DNA of 64,000 nt, from positions 558,001 to 622,000 of the forward strand of contig NZ_JAATIZ010000002.1 in assembly GCF_011927625.1 (NCBI RefSeq). Direction: 5' to 3'. This document shows positions 25,101 to 34,639 of this stretch, piece after piece. The notes under the pieces were generated by a model. The model had not been told where the DNA came from and searched no databases. It saw only the letters and a list, made by a program, of their open reading frames with translations. A program made the translations under genes and the position numbers. The stretch's first letter is position 1. Every line of letters starts with the position of its first letter. The DNA is from Paenalcaligenes hominis. GTDB taxonomy: Bacteria; Pseudomonadota; Gammaproteobacteria; Burkholderiales; Burkholderiaceae_B.

Positions 25101-26189
25101 TTAGGCTGCCTTTTCAATCTGGGCAGCTATTGCTTTGCCCACCTCGGTGGTATTGGCTTGGCCGCCTAAATCAGCCGTACGCGGACCCTGCTCTAGGCTT
25201 TGCTCTATGGCTTGCATCATGGCGTCATAGGCGGCCTGATGCGTGGCGTCACCCGCACCTAGGAATTCCACCATAAGGGCAGCTGACCAGATCATTGCTA
25301 CTGGGTTAGCAATATTTTTACCGGCAATATCGGGGGCAGAGCCATGCACCGGTTCGAACAGCGAAGGAAAATGGCGCTCGGGGTTTAAGTTGGCCGAAGG
25401 TGCAATACCCACTGTGCCAGTACACGCTGGCCCTAGATCAGACAAGATATCGCCAAATAAATTGGATGCCACCACCACATCAAACTGCTCGGGCTGCAAG
25501 ACAAACCGTGCGGTCATAATATCAATGTGGTGTTTGTCCCAGCGCACGTCGGGATAGTGCTGTGCCATTTGCTCTAAACGCTCGTCCCAATACGGCATGC
25601 TAATCGCTAGACCATTGGATTTAGTCGCCGAGCTAAGGTGCTTTTTAGGGCGGCTTTGGGCTACGTCAAATGCATATTTCAAGACACGATCTACACCTAT
25701 ACGCGTAAATACAGACTCTTGAATCACCACCTCACGGTCCGTGCCTTCGAAAATTTTGCCTCCAAGATTGGTGTATTCGCCTTCGGTATTTTCACGTACT
25801 ACGACAAAATCAATATCGCCTGGTTGTTTGTTGGCAAGCGGCCCCGGCACGCCAGGCATCAAGCGCACCGGTCGCATATTAATGTATTGATCAAATTCGC
25901 GACGAAATTTAAGTAATGAGCCCCATAAAGAGATATGGTCAGGCACAATATCAGGCCAACCCACCGCACCAAATAAAATCGCATCAAAATCTTTAATGGT
26001 TTCAAACCAATCGTCTGGCATCATTTGCCCATGCTTTTGATAGAACTCAGCACTAGACCAATCAAAATGTTTAAAATCAAACTGAATACCAAATGCTTGG
26101 CTTACCGCCTCTAGGGCTCTAAGGCCTTCGGGCATCACCTCTTTACCAATTCCATCCCCAGCAATGACTGCAATACGGTGCGTTTTCAC
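25101..26189 (-). CDS. Tartrate/D-malate dehydrogenase-type enzyme (isocitrate/isopropylmalate dehydrogenase family)
   Basis: A 362-residue protein starting with GTG seven bases after AGGAG. It has GDGIGKEV at the N-terminus, the NTEGEYTN substrate loop, and a metal-site region SNLFGDILSD followed by GTVGIAPSAN. The tartrate dehydrogenase/decarboxylase and D-malate dehydrogenase (TtuC/DmlA) branch has this length and the VGWPD segment. It would oxidatively decarboxylate a 2-hydroxy- or 2,3-dihydroxy-dicarboxylate with NAD. 3-isopropylmalate dehydrogenase is the alternative, but no leu genes adjoin. D-malate could arise from maleate formed by direct maleylpyruvate hydrolysis in the gentisate route, an attractive but unproven link. 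Confidence 0.82.
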   Translation of the reverse strand: MKTHRIAVIAGDGIGKEVMPEGLRALEAVSQAFGIQFDFKHFDWSSAEFYQKHGQMMPDDWFETIKDFDAILFGAVGWPDIVPDHISLWGSLLKFRREFDQYINMRPVRLMPGVPGPLANKQPGDIDFVVVRENTEGEYTNLGGKIFEGTDREVVIQESVFTRIGVDRVLKYAFDVAQSRPKKHLSSATKSNGLAISMPYWDERLEQMAQHYPDVRWDKHHIDIMTARFVLQPEQFDVVVASNLFGDILSDLGPACTGTVGIAPSANLNPERHFPSLFEPVHGSAPDIAGKNIANPVAMIWSAALMVEFLGAGDATHQAAYDAMMQAIEQSLEQGPRTADLGGQANTTEVGKAIAAQIEKAA

Positions 26190-26276
26190 TCACAACTCCT
26201 TTAACTTTTTTCACAATCTGTATTTAATTTACAAAGCTTTTTAAACTCAAGTACAGAATAATAAATGGTATTATTT

Positions 26277-26290
26277 TGATTTAAAAATCA
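26277..26290. promoter_or_regulatory. AT-rich palindrome in a divergent promoter region
   Basis: TGATTT-AA-AAATCA lies in the AT-rich 203-bp gap between the divergent dehydrogenase and pgi genes. It could be an operator, or chance in an AT-rich promoter. Confidence 0.25.
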
Positions 26291-26392
26291 TTATTTTTTA
26301 AATTAAACCATTCACTTTCCTATTTATTTCAGCCCGTGGTCTAGTCTGTACGTGTAGGCCGCCTGTTAACTTTTTAGCTTATCTATTCTACC

Positions 26393-27949
26393 TTGAAGCC
26401 ATCGTCTATTACTTCTTTACCCGCCTGGCCTACATTTAGCGCAGCTGCCCAACAGGCCGACCCTTTACACAATGAACTGCGTTTGATTGATGCTGCCGGT
26501 CTAACGCTAGACTTAAGCGGTCAGCGCTACAGCCCCGAGCTTGCCCAAGCGGGCCTAGATTTATTAGAACAGCGGCAATTCACCGAACAACGGGCGACGT
26601 TGTTGGGGGGTGGCATCGCTAATATTACTGAAAACAGAGCCGCTTGGCACAGCATGTTACGCCAGCCAGCCGCCATTCCAGAGGTCATGGCAGAACGAGA
26701 ACGCCTCAATGCGTTTATTCGCGAATCCGATCTCGCTCGTCGTTGGCGTCATATTGTGCATATTGGTATCGGAGGCAGCGACTGGGGTATACGCTTAACT
26801 GTGGCTGCTTTTGGTTATACCAAACAGTGGCGCTCTGTTCGTTTTATTGCAAATATTGATGGGCATGCAGTGAAAGCAGGTCTTGCCGATTTAAATCCGC
26901 ACGACACATTAATCGTGGTGGCCTCTAAATCTTTCACTACTGCTGAAACACTAAAAAATGCCTCGCGCGCAATTGAGTGGTTAACGGCGGCAAACGTACG
27001 CAACCCCCTAGAGCAAGTAGTAGCTATTACGGCTCGGCCTGAACAAGCCAAAAAATGGGGTATACCAGATAAACAAATCTTTAAGTTCTGGGACTGGGTG
27101 GGTGGGCGCTTTTCCTTATGGTCTAGTGTGAGCTTAACCACCGCCTTAAGCGTCAGCTCTGACGTTGTTGCTGGTATGCTTTCAGGCGCTGCCGCCATGG
27201 ACAAGCACTTTGAAACCGCTCCTCTTGCCCTAAATGCGCCCGTACAAATGGCTCTGCATGGCTTAGTTAATCGTAGTGTATTAGGTATTAGCTCATTAAA
27301 TTTAGCACCTTACGACTCCCGTTTAATGCATTTAGTGCCTTATTTACAGCAGCTAGAGATGGAATCGCTAGGCAAATCAGTAGATGTTTGCGGCGAGGCC
27401 GTACCCGTGCCAACCGGGCCCGTTGTTTGGGGCATGCCAGGCACCGATGCACAACACACATTTTTTCAGTGGTTACACCAAAGCAGCGATGGTGCTGCGG
27501 TGGATTTTATTGTGTGTCAGGAAGCCGAGCACCAGTGGCCTAGCCATCATCAAAGTCTGCTGGCTAATTGCTTGGCACAACGTGAGGCCATGCTACGCGG
27601 TAAAACCGAAGCCCAAGCCTATGAAGAATGCTTAAGTCAAGGTCATGAGCCCGAACAAGCACGTTGGTTGGCAAAACACCGTACCCATCAAGGCGGTCGC
27701 GCTAATAGTCTCATTGTGCTACCCCGCTTGTCCCCCTATCATTTAGGCGCTTTGATCGCGCTTTACGAGCACAAAGTATTTGTCCAAGCTGTGCTGTGGG
27801 GTATTAACCCCTTTGACCAATGGGGGGTGGAATACGGCAAAATTTTAGCCACTGACATCACTAACGAGCTGCAAAATCAGCCCTGTGCCAAAACCCATGA
27901 TCCTTCCACTACGTATTGGATTGAACAATTCAAAGCGCGTGATCTATAA
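26393..27949 (+). CDS. pgi: Glucose-6-phosphate isomerase
   Basis: A 518-residue protein that appears to start with TTG; no ATG fits before conserved sequence. Signatures are HIGIGGSDWGIRL near residue 124, the VVASKSFTTAETL phosphate-binding segment, WVGGRFSLWSSV and the C-terminal FDQWGVEYGK containing the catalytic lysine. It interconverts glucose-6-phosphate and fructose-6-phosphate in the cytoplasm. It is somewhat shorter than the common 549-residue form. It is bounded by a terminator shared with acnA. Confidence 0.92.
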   Translation: MKPSSITSLPAWPTFSAAAQQADPLHNELRLIDAAGLTLDLSGQRYSPELAQAGLDLLEQRQFTEQRATLLGGGIANITENRAAWHSMLRQPAAIPEVMAERERLNAFIRESDLARRWRHIVHIGIGGSDWGIRLTVAAFGYTKQWRSVRFIANIDGHAVKAGLADLNPHDTLIVVASKSFTTAETLKNASRAIEWLTAANVRNPLEQVVAITARPEQAKKWGIPDKQIFKFWDWVGGRFSLWSSVSLTTALSVSSDVVAGMLSGAAAMDKHFETAPLALNAPVQMALHGLVNRSVLGISSLNLAPYDSRLMHLVPYLQQLEMESLGKSVDVCGEAVPVPTGPVVWGMPGTDAQHTFFQWLHQSSDGAAVDFIVCQEAEHQWPSHHQSLLANCLAQREAMLRGKTEAQAYEECLSQGHEPEQARWLAKHRTHQGGRANSLIVLPRLSPYHLGALIALYEHKVFVQAVLWGINPFDQWGVEYGKILATDITNELQNQPCAKTHDPSTTYWIEQFKARDL

Positions 27950-27965
27950 CTAAGACACAGCCCAA

Positions 27966-27992
27966 AAAATGCGGCTGTTTAGGCCGCATTTT
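27966..27992. terminator. Bidirectional terminator between pgi and acnA
   Basis: AATGCGGC and GCCGCATT form an 8-bp stem over a 7-nt loop, flanked by A runs on the left and T residues on the right, so it suits both converging genes. Confidence 0.8.
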
Positions 27993-28020
27993 AAATTAAA
28001 GCATCTAGTCTTAAAATCGG

Positions 28021-30777
28021 TTACGCGTTTTTCAAGCCTCGCAGCACATATTGCATAATGCCACCATGGCGGTAATAATCTGCTTCGGAAGGGGTATCGA
28101 TACGCACAATGGCTTCAAACTCAACATCGCCGGCTTTTACATGCACAGTTTTAGGGATTTGGCCTTGATTCAATACGCTAATACCGGTGATTTCAAATAC
28201 CTCATCCCCTAACAAACCTAGACTTTGAGCCGTAGTACCAGTGGGAAACTGCAACGGTAGCACACCCATACCGAGTAAGTTAGAACGGTGAATGCGCTCG
28301 TATGACTCGGCTATTACAGCTCTCACGCCCAACAACACGGTGCCCTTAGCAGCCCAATCTCGGGATGAGCCAGAGCCATATTCTTTACCCGCCAAAATAA
28401 CCAACGGCGTATTTGCAGCAAGATAATGACGTGACGCATCGTAAATCGTCGCAATAGGCGCCTCGGGCTGAGTAAAGTCACGAGTGTAGCCCCCTTCCGT
28501 ACCCGGAGCCAACTGGTTGCGTAAGCGTACGTTGGCAAATGTACCGCGGATCATCACCTCGTGGTTACCACGACGCGAGCCATATGAGTTAAAGTCTTTG
28601 GGCTCGATACCGTGTTCTTTTAAATACATGGCCGCCGGCGTCATATCCATAATTGCACCCGCTGGGCTGATATGATCTGTGGTGACTGAATCGCCTAACT
28701 TAGCTAAAACTCGTGCACCATGAATGTCTGTTACTGGTGCAGGCTGCGCTGGCATGTTCTCAAAATAAGGCGGATGACGTACATAAGTAGACTGTGGGTC
28801 CCAAGCAAACTGTTGGCTACGCGGCGTAGATAAAGCCTGCCAACGTGCATCGCCGGCAAATACGTCTTCGTAGCCTTTGCTGTACATGTCTTTGGCGATG
28901 ACCTGATCCATCACGGCCTGCACCTCTGCAGTACTTGGCCATAGGTCTTTCAAGTACACGTCTTGGCCGTTAGTGTCTTGTCCTAGCACCGCTTTTTGTA
29001 AATCAATATTCATCGTGCCCGCAATCGCATACGCCACCACTAAAGGCGGAGACATGAGGTAGTTCATTTTCACTTGGGGATGAATACGTCCCTCAAAGTT
29101 GCGGTTACCTGACAGCACCGACACCACCGTTAGGTCGTTTGCATCAATAGCATCGGCTACTTCGGGGATTAAGGGTCCGGAGTTACCAATACAGGTGGTG
29201 CAACCATACCCTACCAAGTTAAAGCCTAATGCATCTAAATAGGGAGTAAGACCGGCCCGCTCGTAATAATCCGTAACCACACGTGAGCCTGGCGCCAGAC
29301 TGGTTTTAACCCACGGCTTGCGTGTTAGGCCTTTTTCATGCGCTTTTTTAGCCACCAGTGCGGCCGCAATCATAACGCTGGGGTTTGAAGTATTAGTACA
29401 TGATGTAATGGCCGCAATCACCACAGCCCCATCATTTAATTCATACTGAGTACCATCACTTTGTGACACCACCACACAGCTTGCGGTTTTTTTAGGCTGC
29501 TCTAGGGAAGGTGCATCTGAAGCCGGAAAGGATTCTTTGGATGCCTCGTCGACCCCACTGCTATCCATATTTCCCTGTAATGCCCCCAGCTCTTTTCTAA
29601 ACGCGGATTGAGCCGAAGTCAAAGGCACGCGGTCTTGGGGGCGCTTAGGCCCAGCAATTGAAGGCACAATAGTTGATAAATCTAGCTCTAAGTACTCAGA
29701 GTACTCGGGCTCGTGAGCTGGGTCGTGCCATAGCCCTTGAGCCTTAGCGTAGGCCTCGACCAAAGTCACCTGCTGCTCGCTGCGCCCGGTCAAACGCATG
29801 TAATTTAAGGTTTCCTCATCAATAGGAAACATAGAAACGGTGGAGCCATATTCTGGGCTCATATTACCGATCGTCGCGCGGTTAGCAAGCGGTACCGCAC
29901 TCACCCCAGGCCCATAGAACTCGACAAATTTGCCCACCACACCGTGTTTACGCAGCATTTCGGTGATCGTTAAAACTAAGTCTGTGGCGGTTACGCCATC
30001 GGGTAAGCTACCTGTTAATTTAAACCCCACCACACGTGGAATCAACATAGAAATGGGCTGGCCTAGCATTGCGGCTTCGGCTTCAATTCCTCCTACACCC
30101 CACGCCACTACCCCGAGGCCATTTACCATAGGCGTATGTGAGTCAGTACCTACACAGGTATCTGGATAGGCCTGCATTACCCCGTCTTGGTCCTTAGTAA
30201 ATACAACCCGAGACAAGTGTTCTAGGTTAACCTGATGCACAATCCCCGTTCCAGGTGGCACCACCTTGAAATTATCAAACGCATCTTGACCCCAACGTAA
30301 GAATTGATAGCGCTCTACGTTGCGTTGGTACTCGATCTCTACGTTACGTTGAAAGGATTGATTATGAGCAAAATCATCCACAATAACGGAGTGGTCAATC
30401 ACTAGCTCTACGGGTACCAAAGGGTTGATCCGCTGGGGGTCGCCACCTAAGTTCGCCATGGCTTCGCGCATGGCCGCCAAATCCACCACCGCAGGTACAC
30501 CAGTAAAATCTTGCAAAATAACACGAGCGGGGCTAAATGCAATCTCGTAGTCGGGCTCAGCCTGAGGGTCCCAACTGGCTAAAAAACGAATATGATTCGA
30601 TGTGACGTTTACACCGTCTTCAGTACGAAGTAAGTTTTCTAAAAGGATTTTTAACCCATACGGTAGACGTTGAACGTCTAAACCTTGGTCTTGGAGCGCG
30701 GAAAGCTGGAAGATTTGATACTGATGCGTGCCCACCGACAATGACTGGCGAGCTTTGAAGCTATTGGGATGTGACAT
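28021..30777 (-). CDS. acnA: Aconitate hydratase A
   Basis: A 918-residue protein preceded by AAGGAGG. It has all [4Fe-4S] ligand regions (a [11 protein letters not shown] motif near residue 460, then [14 protein letters not shown] near residue 530) and the C-terminal swivelling domain with [10 protein letters not shown]. It isomerises citrate and isocitrate in the TCA cycle. The length and single-chain order are those of AcnA/IRP-type aconitases. Its 151-bp upstream region contains the left copy of the 17-bp repeat described separately. Confidence 0.95.
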   Translation of the reverse strand: MSHPNSFKARQSLSVGTHQYQIFQLSALQDQGLDVQRLPYGLKILLENLLRTEDGVNVTSNHIRFLASWDPQAEPDYEIAFSPARVILQDFTGVPAVVDLAAMREAMANLGGDPQRINPLVPVELVIDHSVIVDDFAHNQSFQRNVEIEYQRNVERYQFLRWGQDAFDNFKVVPPGTGIVHQVNLEHLSRVVFTKDQDGVMQAYPDTCVGTDSHTPMVNGLGVVAWGVGGIEAEAAMLGQPISMLIPRVVGFKLTGSLPDGVTATDLVLTITEMLRKHGVVGKFVEFYGPGVSAVPLANRATIGNMSPEYGSTVSMFPIDEETLNYMRLTGRSEQQVTLVEAYAKAQGLWHDPAHEPEYSEYLELDLSTIVPSIAGPKRPQDRVPLTSAQSAFRKELGALQGNMDSSGVDEASKESFPASDAPSLEQPKKTASCVVVSQSDGTQYELNDGAVVIAAITSCTNTSNPSVMIAAALVAKKAHEKGLTRKPWVKTSLAPGSRVVTDYYERAGLTPYLDALGFNLVGYGCTTCIGNSGPLIPEVADAIDANDLTVVSVLSGNRNFEGRIHPQVKMNYLMSPPLVVAYAIAGTMNIDLQKAVLGQDTNGQDVYLKDLWPSTAEVQAVMDQVIAKDMYSKGYEDVFAGDARWQALSTPRSQQFAWDPQSTYVRHPPYFENMPAQPAPVTDIHGARVLAKLGDSVTTDHISPAGAIMDMTPAAMYLKEHGIEPKDFNSYGSRRGNHEVMIRGTFANVRLRNQLAPGTEGGYTRDFTQPEAPIATIYDASRHYLAANTPLVILAGKEYGSGSSRDWAAKGTVLLGVRAVIAESYERIHRSNLLGMGVLPLQFPTGTTAQSLGLLGDEVFEITGISVLNQGQIPKTVHVKAGDVEFEAIVRIDTPSEADYYRHGGIMQYVLRGLKNA

Positions 30778-30886
30778 AAGAGACCTCCTTAAGCAAAAAC
30801 AGACACTGGCCTCGGCCTACATGCCTACAACGCTAGCACTTGGGGAGGCTACAGCTAATTGAGTCGTTCTCTTTATCATACACGGA

Positions 30887-30903
30887 TTAAAAAAAGCGAC
30901 CAC
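30887..30903. repeat. Left copy of 17-bp direct repeat flanking the AT-rich island
   Basis: TTAAAAAAAGCGACCAC matches exactly and in the same orientation the sequence at 45593-45609. Here it is only half of a hairpin: the right arm present at the other copy is missing. That suggests a terminator broken or partly duplicated by insertion. Confidence 0.7.
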
Positions 30904-30928
30904 AACACCCCATGACTTCCTATGTTTT

Positions 30929-31855
30929 TCACCGCTCAACAGTAAAGCTGAGTTTATGCTGCTCATAAACTAAGCTTGCTGCTGCAATATCAGCAAGAGC
31001 GATACCCACAGCCTTATAAATCACTATGTTCTTTGGATCATAAGCTGAACCATTTTCTTGTAGTGTTTGTGTCATGGCCTCTATCTTACTTAAAAGTGCT
31101 TTTTTATCTGCATACAAATACAAGTCGCCTGTATCTTTTAAGGTTTGCTCGGGCCACTCAACCACAATCTTTTGTGCTCTGTCTATCAGATGAGGATCTA
31201 GCTCTTGAGCATGGGCTAAACAAGACCCGATAGCAGCCACAAAGGTGCCATCTTGTACCCATGAGCTTTGTAAAACGGGAGTAGTACTTCGAGTAGCCGT
31301 CACTATAATTTGACTTGAGCGAACCAGTTTTTCTGCTTCCACCTGATGCACCCTAATGCCTTTTTCTTTTAACTCAGCGTCTAAGTAAGCACTAGACACT
31401 TTAGGGTCACAAACCAAAACCCGAGAAATAGGAAAAGCCTTAATAAATTGACGTATATGTTCTATACCTAATGGCCCTAACCCTATGACGCCTAGACTGT
31501 GCGAACTTGGCTGAGCATACCGACGTGCTACTAAAAGGCTACTGGCTGCGGTGCGCATTGGTGTCAAAGCATCTGAGTCCAACAATGCTAAAGCCTGACC
31601 TGTACTGGTACTAAATAATAGTATTTTAAAACACAGTTTATTTTCATAAGAGCTGTATATTTTGCATCCCGCATAGCCGATGTCTTTAAGTACAGCCCCC
31701 ATAGACACCAATTTAAAACCATCGACCTCTGTCCTAAATCGAGGCTGTATAGCTACTTTGTCAGGAAGCCAAGATAAGTACGCTTGCTGTAACACTTGCC
31801 CCAAACGGGATATATCTGTGACCCGACGCACATCATCATTAGTTATTACCAGCAT
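30929..31855 (-). CDS. Ornithine cyclodeaminase/mu-crystallin-family protein
   Basis: The ATG at 31855 follows GAGGTGTTAT and gives 308 residues; a start at 31876 would lie inside a terminator hairpin. The Rossmann motif VIGLGPLGIEH and the preceding ALTPMRTAASS loop mark the ornithine cyclodeaminase/mu-crystallin family. Members include ornithine and alanine dehydrogenase-like enzymes, ketimine reductases and opine-type dehydrogenases. Nothing in the neighbourhood points to ornithine. It is the last gene of the island's minus-strand run and is separated from kdgD by a terminator. Substrate unknown. Confidence 0.78.
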   Translation of the reverse strand: MLVITNDDVRRVTDISRLGQVLQQAYLSWLPDKVAIQPRFRTEVDGFKLVSMGAVLKDIGYAGCKIYSSYENKLCFKILLFSTSTGQALALLDSDALTPMRTAASSLLVARRYAQPSSHSLGVIGLGPLGIEHIRQFIKAFPISRVLVCDPKVSSAYLDAELKEKGIRVHQVEAEKLVRSSQIIVTATRSTTPVLQSSWVQDGTFVAAIGSCLAHAQELDPHLIDRAQKIVVEWPEQTLKDTGDLYLYADKKALLSKIEAMTQTLQENGSAYDPKNIVIYKAVGIALADIAAASLVYEQHKLSFTVER

Positions 31856-31865
31856 ATAACACCTC

Positions 31866-31892
31866 AAAAAGCCCACCTAACTAGGTGGGCTT
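31866..31892 (-). terminator. Terminator between kdgD and the cyclodeaminase-like gene
   Basis: Read on the minus strand, AAGCCCACCT and AGGTGGGCTT form a perfect stem followed by TTTTT. The T-tract ends 10 bp before the cyclodeaminase-like ATG, leaving no room for a promoter between them. Expression of that gene must come from read-through, from a promoter inside kdgD, or through regulated antitermination. Confidence 0.85.
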
Positions 31893-31902
31893 AGATAGAC
31901 TT

Positions 31903-32814
31903 TTACTGAGCACCTTGCTTCTGAATTAACTCAAGCAACATTTCCTCTTCCTCTCCTGTTAACTCACTAAGAGGAGGACGCACTGGTCCAGCACTGTGTC
32001 CTACTAAACGAGCACCCGCTTTAACAATGCTTACTCCGTATCCTTCCCCACGATTCCGTATTTTCACATAGGGGAGAAAGAAATCATCTAACAATCGGTT
32101 TTGCGTTTCTAGATCTCCACTGGCTATGGCGTTATAAAACTCCATAGCAGTGCGCGGAACAAAGTTGAAAGCAGCAGACGAATACACAGGTACACCTAAG
32201 GCTCGGTATGCGGCCGCATAGATTTCAGCAGTAGGTAAGCCACCTAGATAGGTTAGACGATCACCCATGCGACGACGAATACCTGCCATTAATTCAATCT
32301 TTCCAATCCCGTCTTTAAACCCAATTAAGTTAGGGTTTCGCTCTGCTAAATACTCCATATGGTCTGCATTTAACTCGCAAACATTACGGTTATAAACCAC
32401 TACTCCAATCGAAAGTGCTCGACACACATGATCTACGTGATGCATAACACCATCTTGGCTAGCCTCAGTGAGATAATGAGGCATTAACATAACACCAGCT
32501 GCCCCACACTCTTGAGCAATTTTTCCCATTTGAATAGCTTGACGTGTGTTACCACCGATACCTGCCAGAATAGGGACCTTTCCTTTACATGTATCGACAG
32601 CTGTTCGGATTACATCGGCATATTCATCTAATGAAAGAGAAAAGCCCTCACCCGTACCTCCAGCAGCAAATAAAGCGCTCGCACCATAAGGGGCTAGCCA
32701 CTCTAAACGCTGTATGTAAGAGTCACGATTAAATTCTAAGTTCTCATCAAAATCCGTGATGGGAAAAGATAGTAAACCAGAAGATAAAACGGTTTTTAAC
32801 TCTTGAGGACTCAT
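31903..32814 (-). CDS. kdgD: 5-dehydro-4-deoxyglucarate dehydratase
   Basis: A 303-residue member of the DHDPS/NAL class I aldolase family, closest by motif to Kdg[21 protein letters not shown] at 48-57, Y141 and the Schiff-base lysine K167 in LIGFKDG. It dehydrates and decarboxylates 5-keto-4-deoxyglucarate to alpha-ketoglutarate semialdehyde. The aldehyde dehydrogenase at 40533 would finish the route to alpha-ketoglutarate. A GTCAT-N3-ATGAC site lies 48 bp upstream, so it has its own regulated promoter. A hydroxyproline-pathway deaminase is a distant alternative. Confidence 0.88.
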   Translation of the reverse strand: MSPQELKTVLSSGLLSFPITDFDENLEFNRDSYIQRLEWLAPYGASALFAAGGTGEGFSLSLDEYADVIRTAVDTCKGKVPILAGIGGNTRQAIQMGKIAQECGAAGVMLMPHYLTEASQDGVMHHVDHVCRALSIGVVVYNRNVCELNADHMEYLAERNPNLIGFKDGIGKIELMAGIRRRMGDRLTYLGGLPTAEIYAAAYRALGVPVYSSAAFNFVPRTAMEFYNAIASGDLETQNRLLDDFFLPYVKIRNRGEGYGVSIVKAGARLVGHSAGPVRPPLSELTGEEEEMLLELIQKQGAQ

Positions 32815-32861
32815 AATTAACTCCTAAATCTAAATAAAAGAAGCTCTGCACCAACTCATAT

Positions 32862-32874
32862 GTCATCTTATGAC
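32862..32874. promoter_or_regulatory. GntR/FadR-type operator upstream of kdgD
   Basis: GTCAT-CTT-ATGAC is a perfect 5+5 bp inverted repeat with a 3-bp spacer. The same pattern occurs at 42147-42159, with a degenerate copy at 42026-42038. It is centred about 54 bp before the kdgD start. Confidence 0.65.
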
Positions 32875-32935
32875 TATAACTAAGGAGATAGATAAAAATT
32901 CCTGTTATGAGCTGTTCTGCTAACTAATCAATCTG

Positions 32936-32963
32936 CTTGAAAGTCACGCTAATGACTTTCAAG
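32936..32963 (-). other. Strong hairpin after the hydantoinase B-type gene
   Basis: CTTGAAAGTCA and TGACTTTCAAG form an 11-bp perfect stem over a 6-nt loop, 8 bp after the gene's stop on the minus strand. No T-tract follows, so 3'-end protection or weak termination is more likely than a classical terminator. Confidence 0.55.
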
Positions 32964-32971
32964 TTCGAAAC

Positions 32972-34630
32972 TTACACATCTACACCGTATATATCTTTAG
33001 CTGTAGCTGTGGAAATATAACCATTACGTACATCATCGCGCACTTTTTGAGGATCACGATTTTTGACTGGCCCATAACCTCCCCCACCAGGTAGAGTCAA
33101 GACCACACGCTGCCCTGTTGGTACACGCACTCGTGACCCTTTTCCTTTGAGTTGTGTTCCGTCACTAAGTTGCACTCCACCCGCTAAACCAGCTTGCCCC
33201 TCTTCACGGCCCAAAGCGGGATTTAAAATACGGTCGAACATTGCGTTGAACGACATGGAATAGCCCTCAGCAGCAGATATTTCTACTACTTGACCTAACC
33301 CCCCACGGCATTGACCCGCACCACCAGAGTCTGGACGTAACTCTTTACGCCACACAACAATAGGTCCTACCTGCTCAGTGGCTTCAACGGGCATAGTGTG
33401 AATGCCACTTGGAAATGCCGTCGCATGCAAGCCATCATATTCGGGGCGTGCGCCTCCACCACCACTATTAAACATTAAGATCTGAGTAGATTCTTTTTTA
33501 TCCAATCCTGCTTGCTCGGCATCTACTCCTATTTGGATATTCCAAGTAGTACCTGCGCCTTCAGCAGGAATACGATCTGGTAAAAACTTATGTAATGCTC
33601 CTAATACCACATCAGGAATAAAGTGCCCTAATACATGACGTACAGCTACTGGGCTAGGATGCTGAGCATTTAAAATGCAATTTTCTGGTGCCACTGCATC
33701 AAATGGTGCTAAAGAAGCCGCATTATTTGGAATTTCAGGAGCAATTGCACACTTCAGGCCATAACATGAGTAAGCCTTGGTATAAATCATAGGCACGTTA
33801 ATACCGTACTCACTAACTCCTGTAGTCCCATCGTAATCAGCTACTACCATGTCATCACTAATCGTTAATTTCACACGCATAGTGATTTCTTTTTCGTAAC
33901 CGTCTACCCGCATTTCATTACTGAAGCTGCCTTTAGGCAAAGCTGCTATTTTCGCCAAAGTTGCTATGCGGCTGTTTTCTAAAATGTACTCACCTAAAGA
34001 GTTCAAGTTATCCAAATGAAATTCATTCATCATCTCTTGAAGACGGCGATCACCAATCTCGTTACATGCAGCTAACGCATAAATATCGCCTACAACCTGA
34101 TCCGCTTCACGCACGTTATTGCGCACGATATTTACTAAGTCGCGATTAACCTCTCCGCGTGTAGCAAAGCGCATGATAGGTATAAACAACCCCTCTTCAT
34201 ACACCTCGCGGCCATCAGGGCCAAAACCACGACCGCCAATGTCTACAACGTGTGCCGTGCAAGCAAAAAAGCCGATTAAGGTTTTGTTGCGAAAAACGGG
34301 CGAAACTACGGTGATATCGTGTAAATGCCCCGTGCCTTTCCACGGGTCATTGGTGATATACACGTCTCCTTCAGCCATCGTGTCCACACCTAAAGCACGC
34401 ATAAAATGCCCTACCGCTTCAGACATAGCGTTTACATGCCCAGGTGTACCCGTTACGGCTTGAGCAAGCATACGCCCCTGCTCATCAAACACACCAGCTG
34501 ATAAGTCGCCTGCTTCACGCACACTTGTACTAAAAGCAGTACGGATTAAAGTGAGAGCCTGCTCTTCAACCACCGAAATAAGGCGGTTCCACATAACTTG
34601 ACTATGGATATGATTCATATTGACTGACAT
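32972..34630 (-). CDS. Hydantoinase B/oxoprolinase-family protein
   Basis: The ATG at 34630 follows AGGTG; a GTG at 34639 is also in frame. The 552 residues match HyuB/oxoprolinase beta-type subunits: REAGDLSAGVFD, ITNDPWKGTGHLHDI, GGGARPEYDG and a C-terminal LPGGGGYG. Such proteins pair with HyuA and catalyse ATP-dependent opening of lactam or hydantoin rings, or carboxylation as in acetone and acetophenone carboxylases. It follows the A subunit with a 9-bp gap. The substrate in this sugar-acid island is not evident. Confidence 0.87.
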   Translation of the reverse strand: MSVNMNHIHSQVMWNRLISVVEEQALTLIRTAFSTSVREAGDLSAGVFDEQGRMLAQAVTGTPGHVNAMSEAVGHFMRALGVDTMAEGDVYITNDPWKGTGHLHDITVVSPVFRNKTLIGFFACTAHVVDIGGRGFGPDGREVYEEGLFIPIMRFATRGEVNRDLVNIVRNNVREADQVVGDIYALAACNEIGDRRLQEMMNEFHLDNLNSLGEYILENSRIATLAKIAALPKGSFSNEMRVDGYEKEITMRVKLTISDDMVVADYDGTTGVSEYGINVPMIYTKAYSCYGLKCAIAPEIPNNAASLAPFDAVAPENCILNAQHPSPVAVRHVLGHFIPDVVLGALHKFLPDRIPAEGAGTTWNIQIGVDAEQAGLDKKESTQILMFNSGGGGARPEYDGLHATAFPSGIHTMPVEATEQVGPIVVWRKELRPDSGGAGQCRGGLGQVVEISAAEGYSMSFNAMFDRILNPALGREEGQAGLAGGVQLSDGTQLKGKGSRVRVPTGQRVVLTLPGGGGYGPVKNRDPQKVRDDVRNGYISTATAKDIYGVDV

Positions 34631-34639
34631 GGGCAACAC

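Noticed and set aside
31856-31876. Earlier start for the cyclodeaminase-like gene
   Set aside because: The ATG at 31876 falls inside the terminator hairpin. The ATG at 31855 has a ribosome binding site and begins at the conserved region.
31903-32814. Hydroxyproline-pathway pyrroline-hydroxycarboxylate deaminase
   Set aside because: Sequence motifs and the neighbouring uronate dehydrogenase/lactonase fusion fit 5-dehydro-4-deoxyglucarate dehydratase better, and no proline racemase or oxidase is present.
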